Source: Pseudarthrobacter phenanthrenivorans
Lineage (GTDB): Bacteria; Actinomycetota; Actinomycetes; Actinomycetales; Micrococcaceae
Reading direction: 5' to 3'
Length of the DNA stretch: 64,000 nt
NCBI RefSeq assembly: GCF_000813845.1
Contig: NZ_JWTB01000008.1
Location: forward strand, 1 to 64,000
Below the pieces are notes generated by a model. The model was not told where the DNA came from. It made no database searches and saw only the letters and a list, made by a program, of their open reading frames with translations. Both the position numbers and the translations under genes were made by a program. The number at the start of each line of letters is the position of its first letter. The first letter of the stretch is position 1. Positions 1 to 7,676 of the stretch are shown piece after piece.

Positions 1-621
1 GAACTGCACAGTCGGCCCCACCTGAAGAAGGCCCAGCTGGCAGTCGTGGAGCGGGCTCACCGGGCAGATGCCGCAGAGGATTCTATGTCCCCCACAACGG
101 CGGACGATCCGGCGGTCGCACTGCTCTCCGGCAAGCCCTGGGTCAGCACCGCCGAGGTGGGGCAGCTCCTGGGTGTGGCGCCGGCCGTCGTGAACGCCCA
201 CCACGCTGCAGGGAAGCTGCCTTTCACCCTGGAACCCGATCCGGAATCGAAGCGCGGAGGCCGCCGGGCACCATCCCTGGAGGTTGCACGCTACCTGGCT
301 GCACAGCAGCCTTCCTGGCCAACGGCAGAAGAGTTCTCGGCAGTGCCCTCGCTGGGCCTGGGAGAGGTCAAACAGGCCTTGGGCGACGAGAGCCCGGCCG
401 GCGCAAACGACGGCGTTACAGAGGCGTTCCTGGCCTCCAGGGAGACCATTTCCCTGGCCGACTATGCGCTCATGCTCGGCATCGCACCGGACACCCTCAA
501 GCGCCGCGTCCAGCGAGGACAGGTCGAGACGGTTGAGGCTCCTGAAGCCACCGGGACGCAGCGGAAGCTCAAGCGGATCCGGTCCGACTACGCACGAGCC
601 CAGCTGCACTCCGGCGGATAG
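1..621 (+). CDS. HTH/excisionase-like DNA-binding protein, 5' end outside window
   Basis: The reading frame is open from the first base, so the gene probably begins upstream of the window. An internal ATG at 85 with GAGG just before it is an alternative start. Two helix-turn-helix-like segments are visible: one around WVSTAEVGQLLGVAP, and a C-terminal one (ISLADYALMLGIAPDTLKRR) followed by a basic tail. This C-terminal layout, a short HTH followed by a strand-rich basic end, recurs in the proteins at 25558-26103, 30051-30329 and 62654-63160. They look like one family of small plasmid regulators. No catalytic motif is seen and the target is unknown. Confidence 0.6.
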   Translation, partial: ELHSRPHLKKAQLAVVERAHRADAAEDSMSPTTADDPAVALLSGKPWVSTAEVGQLLGVAPAVVNAHHAAGKLPFTLEPDPESKRGGRRAPSLEVARYLAAQQPSWPTAEEFSAVPSLGLGEVKQALGDESPAGANDGVTEAFLASRETISLADYALMLGIAPDTLKRRVQRGQVETVEAPEATGTQRKLKRIRSDYARAQLHSGG

Positions 622-758
622 GCACTGCACTGCCGGGCACGGTTTCCTCGTCCCCTCAAGCGCTTCGCCTGGAGTAGACACCAACACGTATATGTGGGAG
701 AATTATTAATGTAAGCAAGGAACACAAATCGAGTTCTAGGCCAGCATTTCACTCGCCA

Positions 759-816
759 GAGAGTGCGGGGCACCTGCCCTGATTGCCGCCCGACAGGCGT
801 CCCGCATTCTCCCCAG
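759..816 (+). ncRNA. Structured leader element, copy 1
   Basis: Begins GAGAGTGCGGGG and contains an outer stem TGCGGG (764-769) with CCCGCA (801-806), an inner CCTG/CAGG stem and a loop containing TGATTG. It lies 33 bases upstream of the 849 start codon. The same architecture recurs at 1401-1459 with different inner-stem bases that still pair. Confidence 0.6.
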
Positions 817-848
817 CCAGCCAGTACGAACAACCGCAGGAGACCGGC

Positions 849-1388
849 ATGAACCAGACATGGCACGAAAAGCCCAACTTCATACTGCAGCAGGCCCTGA
901 TCACTCCTGGCTCAGGCGTCACCGGAACGGTCCACTTCCGTAACGGGTCCAGCATGGACCTGAACCGGTTCGACCTGCGCGACGCGAACTTCAACGCACT
1001 TACGGATGAAGCCCGGGCGGCGTTCCGCGCGGAGAAGCTTCAGGAGGCGCTTGCCAGCGTGCCGGCCGACGACACCCGCCAGGTCACTGTCGGGCTTGAC
1101 ATCCACGACGATGACTTCCGAGAGCTTGAGACGATCAGCATCCAGGAGGCCGCGGCGCTGACCTACTTCCTGGAATACCACCGCGACTACGACTACGCCC
1201 GGGCCGCCGGCGTCCGGGTGGAGGACTTCGGCCCATTGAGCTTCGACCAGATGAACGAATGCGACATAAACACTGCGCCTCACGACGGGCTTTCTACCGC
1301 GGCAGCGGGGATCCTGGATGAACTGCGGTACTTCCTGGATTGCTACCGGGATAACGACAAGTGCTTCATCCAGTACCGCATCCACTGA
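849..1388 (+). CDS. Hypothetical protein downstream of the structured leader
   Basis: A 179-residue acidic protein without a motif I recognise. The ATG at 849 is chosen over an upstream in-frame ATG at 783 because 783 lies inside the conserved leader element, whereas 849 is preceded by a purine-rich CAGGAGAC. The protein has a hydrophobic middle (ISIQEAAALTYFLEYH) and several aspartate clusters, no signal peptide and no membrane segment. It shares a leader element with the following Clp-N domain gene, which suggests that both respond to the same post-transcriptional signal. Confidence 0.6.
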   Translation: MNQTWHEKPNFILQQALITPGSGVTGTVHFRNGSSMDLNRFDLRDANFNALTDEARAAFRAEKLQEALASVPADDTRQVTVGLDIHDDDFRELETISIQEAAALTYFLEYHRDYDYARAAGVRVEDFGPLSFDQMNECDINTAPHDGLSTAAAGILDELRYFLDCYRDNDKCFIQYRIH

Positions 1389-1400
1389 CCCCACCATCGT

Positions 1401-1459
1401 GAGAGTGCGGGATCCTGCCTTGATTGGAGCCTGGCAGGCGCCCGCACCCTCCTCCCCAG
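1401..1459 (+). ncRNA. Structured leader element, copy 2
   Basis: Outer stem TGCGGG (1406-1411) with CCCGCA (1441-1446), inner stem CCTGCC with GGCAGG, and a loop containing TGATTG. It ends in CTCCTCCCCAG 19 bases before the ATG at 1479. It is a diverged copy of the element at 759-816. The outer stem is identical, and the inner stem differs but remains paired. The pyrimidine tail could pair with a purine-rich ribosome binding site. Confidence 0.6.
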
Positions 1460-1478
1460 TGACCCAGAGAGAAGCACC

Positions 1479-1916
1479 ATGATCCCGCCTCTCGGTGAGG
1501 CCGTTTCCGCGTCCCTCATACTCGCCCGCGCAGAAGCCGGCCGCCACGGCCACCCATCCGCCGCGACCGAACACCTGCTACTCGCCCTGGCCACTATTGC
1601 CGGGCCTGAACTTTCCGACATCCTGGGAGCCCTGGGAACCAGCTGTGAGGCTCTCCGAGCTGCGGTCCGGACCGTCATCACCCCGGGAAAGCCGTCACGC
1701 GAACCGGTGCAGCGCCTCACCCCCCGGACAAAAGTTGCACTGGACCTGGCCGTGAGCTTCGCCGACCGACGCAGGGCCCACCGAATCGGTGCTGAGCATC
1801 TGCTCTACGGACTTACCGCCGAACGTGAAGGCCTGGCCGCCCAGGTCCTGCTAAGCCTGGGCATCACCGCAGCGACGGTCGACCGGCTGCTTCCTGCATT
1901 GGAGCCCGCGGCGTAG
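1479..1916 (+). CDS. Stand-alone Clp N-terminal repeat domain protein
   Basis: A 145-residue protein made almost entirely of two Clp-N (ClpA/ClpC amino-terminal) repeats. The first is around LILARAEAGRHGHPSAATEHLLLAL and the second around ALDLAVSFADRRRAHRIGAEHLLYGL; both have the typical A-x-x-x-G-H/R-x-x-I-G-x-E-H-L-L pattern. No AAA+ ATPase domain follows. In ClpC this domain binds adaptors and substrates. A free copy could act as a decoy or adaptor for the host ClpCP protease (inference). ATG 1479 follows GAGAGAAG. The structured leader lies immediately upstream. Confidence 0.8.
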   Translation: MIPPLGEAVSASLILARAEAGRHGHPSAATEHLLLALATIAGPELSDILGALGTSCEALRAAVRTVITPGKPSREPVQRLTPRTKVALDLAVSFADRRRAHRIGAEHLLYGLTAEREGLAAQVLLSLGITAATVDRLLPALEPAA

Positions 1917-1959
1917 GGCGCATGCCCCCTGGCAACAGCGCACCTGACACACTGGTTTT

Positions 1960-2436
1960 ATGAGCACCAGCCCCTCAACGCCGAACCGGCAGGCCCTGTG
2001 TTTCACTGAGGCGCTCAGTTCCTTCAAGGACATTCTGGACACCGCCGACCGTGGCGGCCTGACCGTCGTGCAGCGGGGCACCGGGTCTGCCTCGATAGTG
2101 AACACCGAGCGGCTCCTGCAGCACCTGGTCCGCAACACCCCGGCCAATGTGCAGGTGGTGAACGAGGGCGGAGCCTGGGCCATGTTCATTCCCAGCCTGC
2201 CGATCGCCGGCGAGGGCACAACCCTGAGCGAAGCAACAGCCGACCTGCTCGAGGCCCTTCGTGAGTACGCAGAGGACTGGGAAGACCATCTTCACGCCGC
2301 CTCGAACCACGCAGGGAACTGGGCGTTGGTCCAGATCATCGACGCTTCCACTGACGAGCAGCTGACCCTCTGGCTGACTGAAGGACGCCCAACCACATAT
2401 GAGTGTCCCCCTAGTCCGAGAATCTCCCAGGCATAG
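1960..2436 (+). CDS. Antitoxin-like protein (Phd/HicB-type)
   Basis: A 158-residue protein. Its N-terminus (ALSSFKDILDTADRGGLTVVQRG, then an S-A-x-I-V-N strand) resembles Phd/YefM-type antitoxins. The middle (AMFIPSLPIAGEGTTLSEATADLLEALREYAEDW) resembles the partially degraded double-stranded-RNA-binding fold of HicB antitoxins, including the E-G-x-T-x-x-E-A pattern. No toxin-like ORF is adjacent, so it is an orphan here. ATG 1960 has no clear ribosome binding site and may be translated from a short leader. A strong hairpin at 2438-2471 ends the unit. Confidence 0.55.
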   Translation: MSTSPSTPNRQALCFTEALSSFKDILDTADRGGLTVVQRGTGSASIVNTERLLQHLVRNTPANVQVVNEGGAWAMFIPSLPIAGEGTTLSEATADLLEALREYAEDWEDHLHAASNHAGNWALVQIIDASTDEQLTLWLTEGRPTTYECPPSPRISQA

Positions 2437-2437
2437 A

Positions 2438-2471
2438 AAGGGCCCAGTCCGCTAAGGCAGACCGGGCCCTT
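2438..2471. terminator. Bidirectional terminator hairpin
   Basis: AAGGGCCC pairs with GGGCCCTT between convergent genes ending at 2436 and 2484. Confidence 0.75.
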
Positions 2472-2483
2472 GGTGGTGGTGAG

Positions 2484-2867
2484 TCAGGCAGCAGACTCTG
2501 CGGGAGGAGGGTTCTTGCGCGGCCGGCCGACACTGCCTGCCGACGCTTCGACGGCGGGGCGCATCTTCTCGATGTCGCTCACCCGCCAAACGGGGCCGCC
2601 ATGGAGATAGCCGACTGGGTCAGGCATCGCTGCAAGGATCCCCGTGGGGCTCTTGCCAGCGCGCAGTACGCCGAGAAGTTTTGCCAGCCAGGTGGAGAGC
2701 CGCTTACCAAGCAGCCGGTAGTCCGGCTCGCCATCCTCAGAGTCCTGCGCCTCGTTCGGCGGCACGCTCCTCAGGCCCAGCAGCTTTGCGGCGCCGGCGG
2801 TGTCCACCAGCCCGCCGACCGGGGCCGTTGAGTCCCGCAGGGCTTCGATTTTTGCAAGTCTGTCCAT
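2484..2867 (-). CDS. Putative autoregulated HTH DNA-binding protein
   Basis: A 127-residue protein with an HTH-like segment near the N-terminus (VDTAGAAKLLGLRSVPP) and a second possible one near LLGVLRAGK. The C-terminal VGRPRKNPPP resembles an AT-hook. The gene is divergent from 3024. Its start codon lies 9 bases from a GGTAGC-N5-GCTACC-type palindrome, with two further copies in the same 157-bp intergenic region. It is therefore the best candidate for the repressor of that operator family (inference from position). A TACAAT -10 (2875-2880, minus strand) sits just before the ATG, which suggests a leaderless or near-leaderless transcript. Confidence 0.65.
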   Translation of the reverse strand: MDRLAKIEALRDSTAPVGGLVDTAGAAKLLGLRSVPPNEAQDSEDGEPDYRLLGKRLSTWLAKLLGVLRAGKSPTGILAAMPDPVGYLHGGPVWRVSDIEKMRPAVEASAGSVGRPRKNPPPAESAA

Positions 2868-2875
2868 ACCTAAAT

Positions 2876-2892
2876 TGTAGCAGTTGGCTACT
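2876..2892. promoter_or_regulatory. GGTAGC-N5-GCTACC operator, copy 1
   Basis: TGTAGC-AGTTG-GCTACT, overlapping the -10 region of the minus-strand gene at 2867. Confidence 0.65.
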
Positions 2893-2910
2893 TAAGGAGC
2901 ACAACGAATA

Positions 2911-2927
2911 GGTAGCCAAGTGTTACC
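2911..2927. promoter_or_regulatory. GGTAGC-N5-GCTACC operator, copy 2
   Basis: GGTAGC-CAAGT-GTTACC in the divergent promoter region. Confidence 0.6.
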
Positions 2928-2954
2928 TTACTGTTATCAATTGACGCCTCACAA

Positions 2955-2971
2955 GGTAGCGATCGGCTACC
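2955..2971. promoter_or_regulatory. GGTAGC-N5-GCTACC operator, copy 3
   Basis: GGTAGC-GATCG-GCTACC, perfect half-sites. It is followed by TTTATTG and a TAGAAT -10-like hexamer for the plus-strand gene at 3024. About 50 bp here are homologous to the promoter at 4230-4275. Confidence 0.75.
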
Positions 2972-3023
2972 TTTATTGTTAGAATTAAGGGGTACCGCAG
3001 GAACAGCAGGAAGAGGATCGAAC

Positions 3024-3629
3024 ATGTCAGCAGTAACCGCCGCCAAGGCCACCCCCTCCTTCGCCGCCGTGGACGACCTGGGCTGGAACCGCCTCCACGA
3101 CCTGGCCTTTGAGTCAAAGAACCGCCGACTCCTGGGCCACGTTGTCCTTGCTGAGAACGCCGACAGCCGCGTCGTCGCTGAGGTCGTGAGTCGGGCCATC
3201 TCCAACGGCTGGGACGACGTCCTGGAATCAGCCGTCACGTCGCGGCACACGATCCTGCGTGACCACGCGGCCATCCTGCGTTGCGGCAAGACCTTCACGG
3301 AAGAGGTCTACCAGGGCATCCTGCGCGCAACTGACAGCCCGGCGATCCTGGCCATGCTACGCGATGCTCCCTACGACTCCGTGAAGGAGGGCGTCGTGGC
3401 CAAGCGGATCGGCATCGTTAAAGACACCATCAAAGCTGCGGGTGACAACCCTGACGCCTACCCCTTTAATGACGGCGACGAGCACGAGGTCATCTCCCAG
3501 GCCGTCACCATCGCCCTCGCACTGGACCGCCACGACCTGCTGGCCGGACTGGTCGCCACCGGCTGCACCGGTGAACTCACCGCTGACCGCATCGCAATGA
3601 ACAACATCACTCTCCCGCAGCCTGCCTGA
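3024..3629 (+). CDS. Hypothetical protein under GGTAGC operator control
   Basis: A 201-residue protein. ATG 3024 is preceded by GGAAGAGG at good spacing and is preferred over the in-frame ATG at 2976, which falls in the promoter. It is rich in helices (HDLAFESKNRRLLGHVVLAENADSRVVAEVV) with repeated A-x-x-x-x-L patterns resembling HEAT/ARM-type helical repeats, which would suit protein binding. No catalytic motif, signal peptide or membrane span is seen. A perfect hairpin (3643-3669) follows. Confidence 0.6.
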   Translation: MSAVTAAKATPSFAAVDDLGWNRLHDLAFESKNRRLLGHVVLAENADSRVVAEVVSRAISNGWDDVLESAVTSRHTILRDHAAILRCGKTFTEEVYQGILRATDSPAILAMLRDAPYDSVKEGVVAKRIGIVKDTIKAAGDNPDAYPFNDGDEHEVISQAVTIALALDRHDLLAGLVATGCTGELTADRIAMNNITLPQPA

Positions 3630-3642
3630 CCATCACCACCCG

Positions 3643-3669
3643 TGCTGCCCGGGATCGTCCCGGGCAGCA
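3643..3669. terminator. GC-rich hairpin after 3024-3629
   Basis: TGCTGCCCGGGA pairs perfectly with TCCCGGGCAGCA around a 3-base loop. There is no U-run, so it may protect the 3' end rather than terminate. Confidence 0.5.
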
Positions 3670-3728
3670 TACAGACCCAGTGACACCGACTTCTAACAAT
3701 CAGCAGGACAACAGAGAGCGAGACCCCC

Positions 3729-4127
3729 ATGAACATCGTCACCGAAGCCCGCGTCGCCCAGGTCGTCGAGCAGATCGAGATCGTGTACACCCAGTCGGGC
3801 ACAAACTGGGACTACCTTTGGGCTGCCGCCGAGCGCGAGCAGGACGCCTACGGCATCAACCGCGGAGCCGGCGACGATGAGGAAGGCACCTACGAGAAGC
3901 GCCAGGTGTGGGTCGACGCGCACGCTAATCTCGCAGAAGACATCGCACTGGCCATGGAGGTCTTTGGCATCGAGGCCGGCGGGTGCCGCGACTACGGCGT
4001 CTACTCCATCGGCAACGAAGACATCTACGCCGACAACGAGCACTCCGGAATCCGCAGCATGCGCTCAATCCTGGGTCAGTGCGAGTACGCAATCCGTGAA
4101 GCATTGGAGGCCGCCGCCGCAGAGTAG
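3729..4127 (+). CDS. Hypothetical acidic protein
   Basis: A 132-residue, strongly acidic protein with tryptophan/tyrosine-rich stretches (YTQSGTNWDYLWAAAEREQ). ATG 3729 is preceded by AGAGAGCGAG. It is not recognised as a known family. The net negative charge and small size would fit a DNA mimic or a binding partner of a basic protein, but nothing specific supports this. It probably shares a transcript with 3024-3629 and ends before the terminator at 4159. Confidence 0.55.
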   Translation: MNIVTEARVAQVVEQIEIVYTQSGTNWDYLWAAAEREQDAYGINRGAGDDEEGTYEKRQVWVDAHANLAEDIALAMEVFGIEAGGCRDYGVYSIGNEDIYADNEHSGIRSMRSILGQCEYAIREALEAAAAE

Positions 4128-4158
4128 CCAACCCAAAACTTCCCCGCCCATGCAGGGT

Positions 4159-4193
4159 AAAGCCCGCCCAGGAAAGCCCGGGCGGGCTTTTCT
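4159..4193 (+). terminator. Rho-independent terminator
   Basis: AAAGCCCGCCC pairs with GGGCGGGCTTT, followed by TTCT. Confidence 0.8.
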
Positions 4194-4229
4194 ATGTCCC
4201 TCACTCCAAGCGAGAACTTTCCATAAAAG

Positions 4230-4246
4230 GGTAGCGCTAAGCTACC
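4230..4246. promoter_or_regulatory. GGTAGC-N5-GCTACC operator, copy 4
   Basis: GGTAGC-GCTAA-GCTACC, followed by TTTATTGATAGACT, upstream of the gene at 4297. The promoter also carries the second operator type at 4261, so it has two inputs. Confidence 0.75.
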
Positions 4247-4260
4247 TTTATTGATAGACT

Positions 4261-4274
4261 TACGGTGTACCGGA
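4261..4274. promoter_or_regulatory. TAYGGT-RY-ACCRTA operator, copy 1
   Basis: TACGGT-GT-ACCGGA, 23 bases before ATG 4297. Confidence 0.6.
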
Positions 4275-4296
4275 AGAACAAACGAAGGAGCACACC

Positions 4297-4581
4297 ATGG
4301 CCGTAGTAGTCGAAATCCCCGCCCGGGCAGCAATCCGCCGGGCACAGGTCCTGCGGGTTCGCGCACAGGTTGCCGGCACCTCGATCCTGGCGCACACCGC
4401 GACGAATGACATCGCCGAAGCCATCGAAACCCTCGCCGGCAGCACTGACGAAATCAGCATCAAGGCAGCAGCAGACCAGCTCTGGGAAATGACCGAAGCA
4501 GAGCGCATCGAAGCGCTCAGCATGGAGGAAGACGACCCGAAGTCTTACCTGGCAGCCCTGTACAGCCCGGCTGCAGCCTAG
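4297..4581 (+). CDS. Small hypothetical protein under two operators
   Basis: A 94-residue protein, basic at the N-terminus (RAAIRRAQVLRVRAQ) and acidic towards the end (EAERIEALSMEEDDPKSY). It has no recognised domain or membrane segment. ATG 4297 follows CGAAGGAG, a good ribosome binding site. Its promoter is homologous to that of 3024-3629 and carries both dispersed operator types. It is a candidate early plasmid function or regulator partner, but its role cannot be read from sequence. Confidence 0.6.
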   Translation: MAVVVEIPARAAIRRAQVLRVRAQVAGTSILAHTATNDIAEAIETLAGSTDEISIKAAADQLWEMTEAERIEALSMEEDDPKSYLAALYSPAAA

Positions 4582-4663
4582 CCGCAACGGAGGACGGTCG
4601 CTGCAGCCCCAAACGGAGTGCTGTGGCGGCCGTCTTTCATTTGCCGTCCGCGACAATGGGGAT

Positions 4664-4966
4664 GTGAATTCGATGAGGGGACGGCCTTCTGAAATCCTCG
4701 CCGAGCACCGCCAAGAGGTCATTGAGACAGCTCGCCGCCACAGGGCGCACAACGTCCGTGTCTTCGGATCGGCCGCACGCGGCGAAGATACCGGGGATTC
4801 AGACCTGGACCTGCTTATTGACCTAGAACCCGGGGCGACCCTGTTCGACCTCTCGGAGCTCCGGCTCGACCTGGTTGAGCTCCTCGGGGTAGAGGTGGAC
4901 GTCATCCCGGCAGGCGCCGAAGGGTCTGTCATGGCCCGCATCCTGAGCGAAGCAATCCCTCTCTAA
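4664..4966 (+). CDS. MNT-type nucleotidyltransferase, orphan antitoxin-like
   Basis: A 100-residue protein with the minimal nucleotidyltransferase signature: VFGSAARGEDTGDSDLDLLID (G-S-x(n)-G-x-S-D-x-D) at about residues 35-55. In MNT/HEPN toxin-antitoxin pairs this enzyme (MntA) adds AMP to the HEPN toxin. The usual adjacent HEPN gene is missing: downstream comes a terminator and then a convergent gene. GTG 4664 is used; ATG 4673 is an in-frame alternative. Family assignment is firm. The partner, if any, must lie elsewhere. Confidence 0.8.
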   Translation: MNSMRGRPSEILAEHRQEVIETARRHRAHNVRVFGSAARGEDTGDSDLDLLIDLEPGATLFDLSELRLDLVELLGVEVDVIPAGAEGSVMARILSEAIPL

Positions 4967-4988
4967 GGGCCGGGACCTCCCAGGAACC

Positions 4989-5030
4989 GGGAGGCCCGTA
5001 CCGGCGAGCGGTACGGGGCCTCCCGTTTTA
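4989..5030 (+). terminator. Rho-independent terminator
   Basis: A long GC-rich inverted repeat (GGGAGGCCC...GGGCCTCCC with GTACCG/CGGTAC inside), then GTTTTA. Confidence 0.8.
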
Positions 5031-5038
5031 GTGTCCCT

Positions 5039-6550
5039 CTAGTGCTCCTCACCCTTCCTGCCGCTGGCCGTCGCCAGGACGCCCAGTACGAAGGCCCGCA
5101 TGTGCAGGTCTTTCTTGTGGCCATGAAGCCCGATCTGGCCGCCGAGGGCGCCACCGAAGAGCGACTGGACGCCGGTAGCGAGGACCTCGGTCGCACCGGT
5201 GACGTATGGATCGCGGCCCGTGTACGGGGAGGCAAAGTGGTCCGGACGCACCATGGATCCGGACCACTCAACGAGCTGTTCCCGAGTTCCATCGAAAAGC
5301 CGCGTCCGCGCCTCGAGGAACTCATTCTCCATGTCCGTAATGGATGCCACCTGCTCCTCGTACCGGTGGGCCAGCTCGTGGATCGCGACGTCATCCATCG
5401 CTCCCGCACCTTCGATCGCCGGCGGCCTGTAGTTACCGATCGCGATGCCGGAGGCGGCCTTGTACACCTTGCGTGCTACCAGCTCTGGCCGGCGCATGTG
5501 GCGCTCCCCGGTGACCGGGTGGATCCACTCCTGGTACTCCCCGGCAAGTGCCGGAGGGATCTGCGTCCCGGGCTGGGCAACTTCCCAGCGTTCTGACCGG
5601 TACCTGACAAGGCCGCCTTCCGTGACCTCACCTGTTGGCACCCACTCTCCATACGGGTTCGGCTCAGGGGTACGCTCCGGCGGCCAGTCCATCGTCATCA
5701 CCTTGTGGGAGAGAACAGTCGTAACCCCTTCACCGAAGGCCCTGTACCGCCCCCGGCCCTCGACGACGTACGCGTAGATCTTCAGCCCTTCGTTGGAGGT
5801 CTGCGTCCACTCCGTGGGGTAGTACTGGGCTCCCCTCTGAACGGCCGCGGCGGCCTCCGGCCGGCTGTCCCCATCCAGTTCTAGCGTCCCTCCCATGGGT
5901 CGGATTTCTGCAAGGGCGGCCTGATAGCCGTCGCGGAGCTTGCGCAGATCGCTCCGGCTCGCAGCGTCGGTGCCGTTCCAGGCTGAGTTCAAGGTCTGAC
6001 GGAGACGCTCGTGCTCGGCGTACTGTGCCTCCGGGCTCTCACCGAGCTTGATCCGCGCTACCAGGATCGCCGGGAATGCGTCGTATGCGGCCTGTGCCTG
6101 TTCAACGCGCTTCTCCCAGGCTTCACAAACCTCGGCCGCAGTAATACCGGCGAGCTCTTCGCTCCGCTCGGCAACGGCGTAGCCGGCTGCCACTGCAGCC
6201 AGCATGTCCGAGCCGTAGAGCTCCCGCAGGGTAGCCCTGGCCTGCTCCCTGCATTCCCTGCCCTTTTCGTACTCCACGACCGCCCAGGTGTCTTCCGGAT
6301 CCGGTTGGGGAGCCCCCCAGTTGGCTGTGCGCAGGATGCCCCTGAGCTCGCTGTTGCTGGGCAGGGTTATTTCCTTGTCCCCCTCGGTCAGGTTCATCTC
6401 GACCTGGTCCACTTCGGGCGGGGAGTCGTGGCCAATGCCACGGGCTCGCCGGATGCCACCCCAGGCGCGCTGGGATCCGGAGCGGTGGACCGGATTGTTG
6501 CACTTGCCGTTGCAACGCCCCGGTTTCGGCTCTGACAATGAGTTACACAT
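5039..6550 (-). CDS. Putative zinc metallopeptidase, HExxH
   Basis: A 503-residue protein with HELAH at residues 391-395 and a glutamate (ATEVLATG, Glu455) about 60 residues later, the spacing of a gluzincin-type zinc site. The N-terminus carries a cysteine/histidine cluster (MCNSLSEPKPGRCNGKCNN), reminiscent of the start of the 57947-58819 protein. The middle is helical and probably coiled. No signal peptide is visible, so action inside a cell (donor or recipient) is possible. The ATG overlaps the stop of 6543-6878 by 8 bases, which implies translational coupling. Substrate unknown. The remote fold assignment is inference. Confidence 0.6.
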   Translation of the reverse strand: MCNSLSEPKPGRCNGKCNNPVHRSGSQRAWGGIRRARGIGHDSPPEVDQVEMNLTEGDKEITLPSNSELRGILRTANWGAPQPDPEDTWAVVEYEKGRECREQARATLRELYGSDMLAAVAAGYAVAERSEELAGITAAEVCEAWEKRVEQAQAAYDAFPAILVARIKLGESPEAQYAEHERLRQTLNSAWNGTDAASRSDLRKLRDGYQAALAEIRPMGGTLELDGDSRPEAAAAVQRGAQYYPTEWTQTSNEGLKIYAYVVEGRGRYRAFGEGVTTVLSHKVMTMDWPPERTPEPNPYGEWVPTGEVTEGGLVRYRSERWEVAQPGTQIPPALAGEYQEWIHPVTGERHMRRPELVARKVYKAASGIAIGNYRPPAIEGAGAMDDVAIHELAHRYEEQVASITDMENEFLEARTRLFDGTREQLVEWSGSMVRPDHFASPYTGRDPYVTGATEVLATGVQSLFGGALGGQIGLHGHKKDLHMRAFVLGVLATASGRKGEEH

Positions 6551-6878
6551 CGTGCACCTCCGGCTCCTCGGAACTCAGGCCCGACTCGGGGAACTGAAGT
6601 ACCGCACGAACCCCGTCCGGCGCCTCGATCAGCTGCGTCCGCCCGGGATTCCCCTGGCACAGTGCCGCTGTCGCACCGACTGGCGTGCTGAGGTCGCACT
6701 TCACCCAGACGCCCATGAGGCAGTACTCCTGACCGCGCTCTGCAGCCGCATGCGCGTTCCTCGCTATGTGGGAATCAACAGGGCGGATCAGTCCGAAGCA
6801 CCACGAACCAATTTCGCCGCTATCGAGGTCTCTGACGGTCACCACCGGACCGGTGGGGTGCTTGAGGGGTCTTGCCAT
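6543..6878 (-). CDS. Hypothetical protein, first gene of peptidase operon
   Basis: A 111-residue protein starting at ATG 6878 after GGAGAG. Longer in-frame starts up to 7148 would run through the promoter. It contains SWCFGLIRPVDSH and YCLMGVWVKCDLSTP, with four cysteines overall. No family is recognised. It is co-transcribed and translationally coupled with the HExxH protein and could be its partner or immunity protein (inference). Expression is probably controlled by the operator at 6952-6965, leaving a leader of about 75 bases. Confidence 0.6.
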   Translation of the reverse strand: MARPLKHPTGPVVTVRDLDSGEIGSWCFGLIRPVDSHIARNAHAAAERGQEYCLMGVWVKCDLSTPVGATAALCQGNPGRTQLIEAPDGVRAVLQFPESGLSSEEPEVHDV

Positions 6879-6951
6879 GCAGGGGCTCTCCGTTCTGCGG
6901 GCCGTTTTCACTCCGGCCCGCGGCGGTGTCGGACGGTTTATCAAATGCGTT

Positions 6952-6965
6952 TCTAGTGTACCGTA
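6952..6965 (-). promoter_or_regulatory. TAYGGT-RY-ACCRTA operator, copy 2
   Basis: On the minus strand: TACGGT-AC-ACTAGA, preceded by AAGGGACGCTATT. The same arrangement occurs upstream of the 21645 gene. Confidence 0.65.
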
Positions 6966-6977
6966 TATACATTTTGA

Positions 6978-7559
6978 GTAATAGCGTCCCTTGGGGCGCC
7001 CACCGAGAACGAGGGCCCCGTCGTCTACCCCAAGGACGCCGGCCAGATCGTCACCATGCCAGACATCTTTTCCGAAGGACGCGTGATGGAGGCCGGCCTC
7101 GACCTCGGTAGCCCCTCCATCTCCCCTGCTGCGCTGCCGACATCGCATGCGGAGCGTGAAGCCAACCCCTGCGCACCTGAAAAGGCTTTGGAGGGCAACT
7201 CCGTCGTGGTGTTCTTCGATGAAGGGACTCGCGTCCTTATAGGCAGGCGAGTAGCACTTGCTGCCCAGTGGTCCCGACAGGTGCTACCCAAACTGGCCAG
7301 GCGCACTCCTGAAAAACAGGCGTCGCGCAGACGTAGTGTCCCCTTCTCGGCAAGATGCCCGGCTCCCCTGGATTTGGTGGACATCTTGAGCGTGGACGCC
7401 CGGGAGTGCCCCATACCTGCCCACGTGCCCTTGACCACGGCCAAGACCACCATGGCGTGGACCAATCACCCCCGGAACACAGGGGATCGGACCACCCCGA
7501 GGTTACGAACTAGTCCACTTTTCGGGAGTCTCCATCCCTACCCGCCATCTTGGGTCTAA
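6978..7559 (+). pseudogene. Possible remnant of a coding region
   Basis: The frame is open from 6978 to 7559, and the first part (ENEGPVVYPKDAGQIVTMPDIF around 7005-7070) has the codon bias of real genes here. There is no convincing start, and the last third loses that bias and becomes arginine/proline-rich. I read it as the tail end of a lost gene followed by non-coding DNA. It is not a confident gene. Confidence 0.3.
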
Positions 7560-7583
7560 CGTCGTAAGTAGAAGGTGGCCAGC

Positions 7584-7620
7584 AAAAAAAATGGCCCGCG
7601 GTGTTCGAGCACCGCGGGCC
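7584..7620 (-). terminator. Rho-independent terminator, minus strand
   Basis: GGCCCGCGGTG pairs with CACCGCGGGCC. The run of eight A at 7584-7591 becomes a U-run when read leftwards, so it terminates minus-strand transcripts, probably from the Rep-like gene. Confidence 0.75.
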
Positions 7621-7676
7621 GTTGCACCTTCGAATCGATAACAGGGTGAACCGTCACGAGGAAGGGCTACAACACT

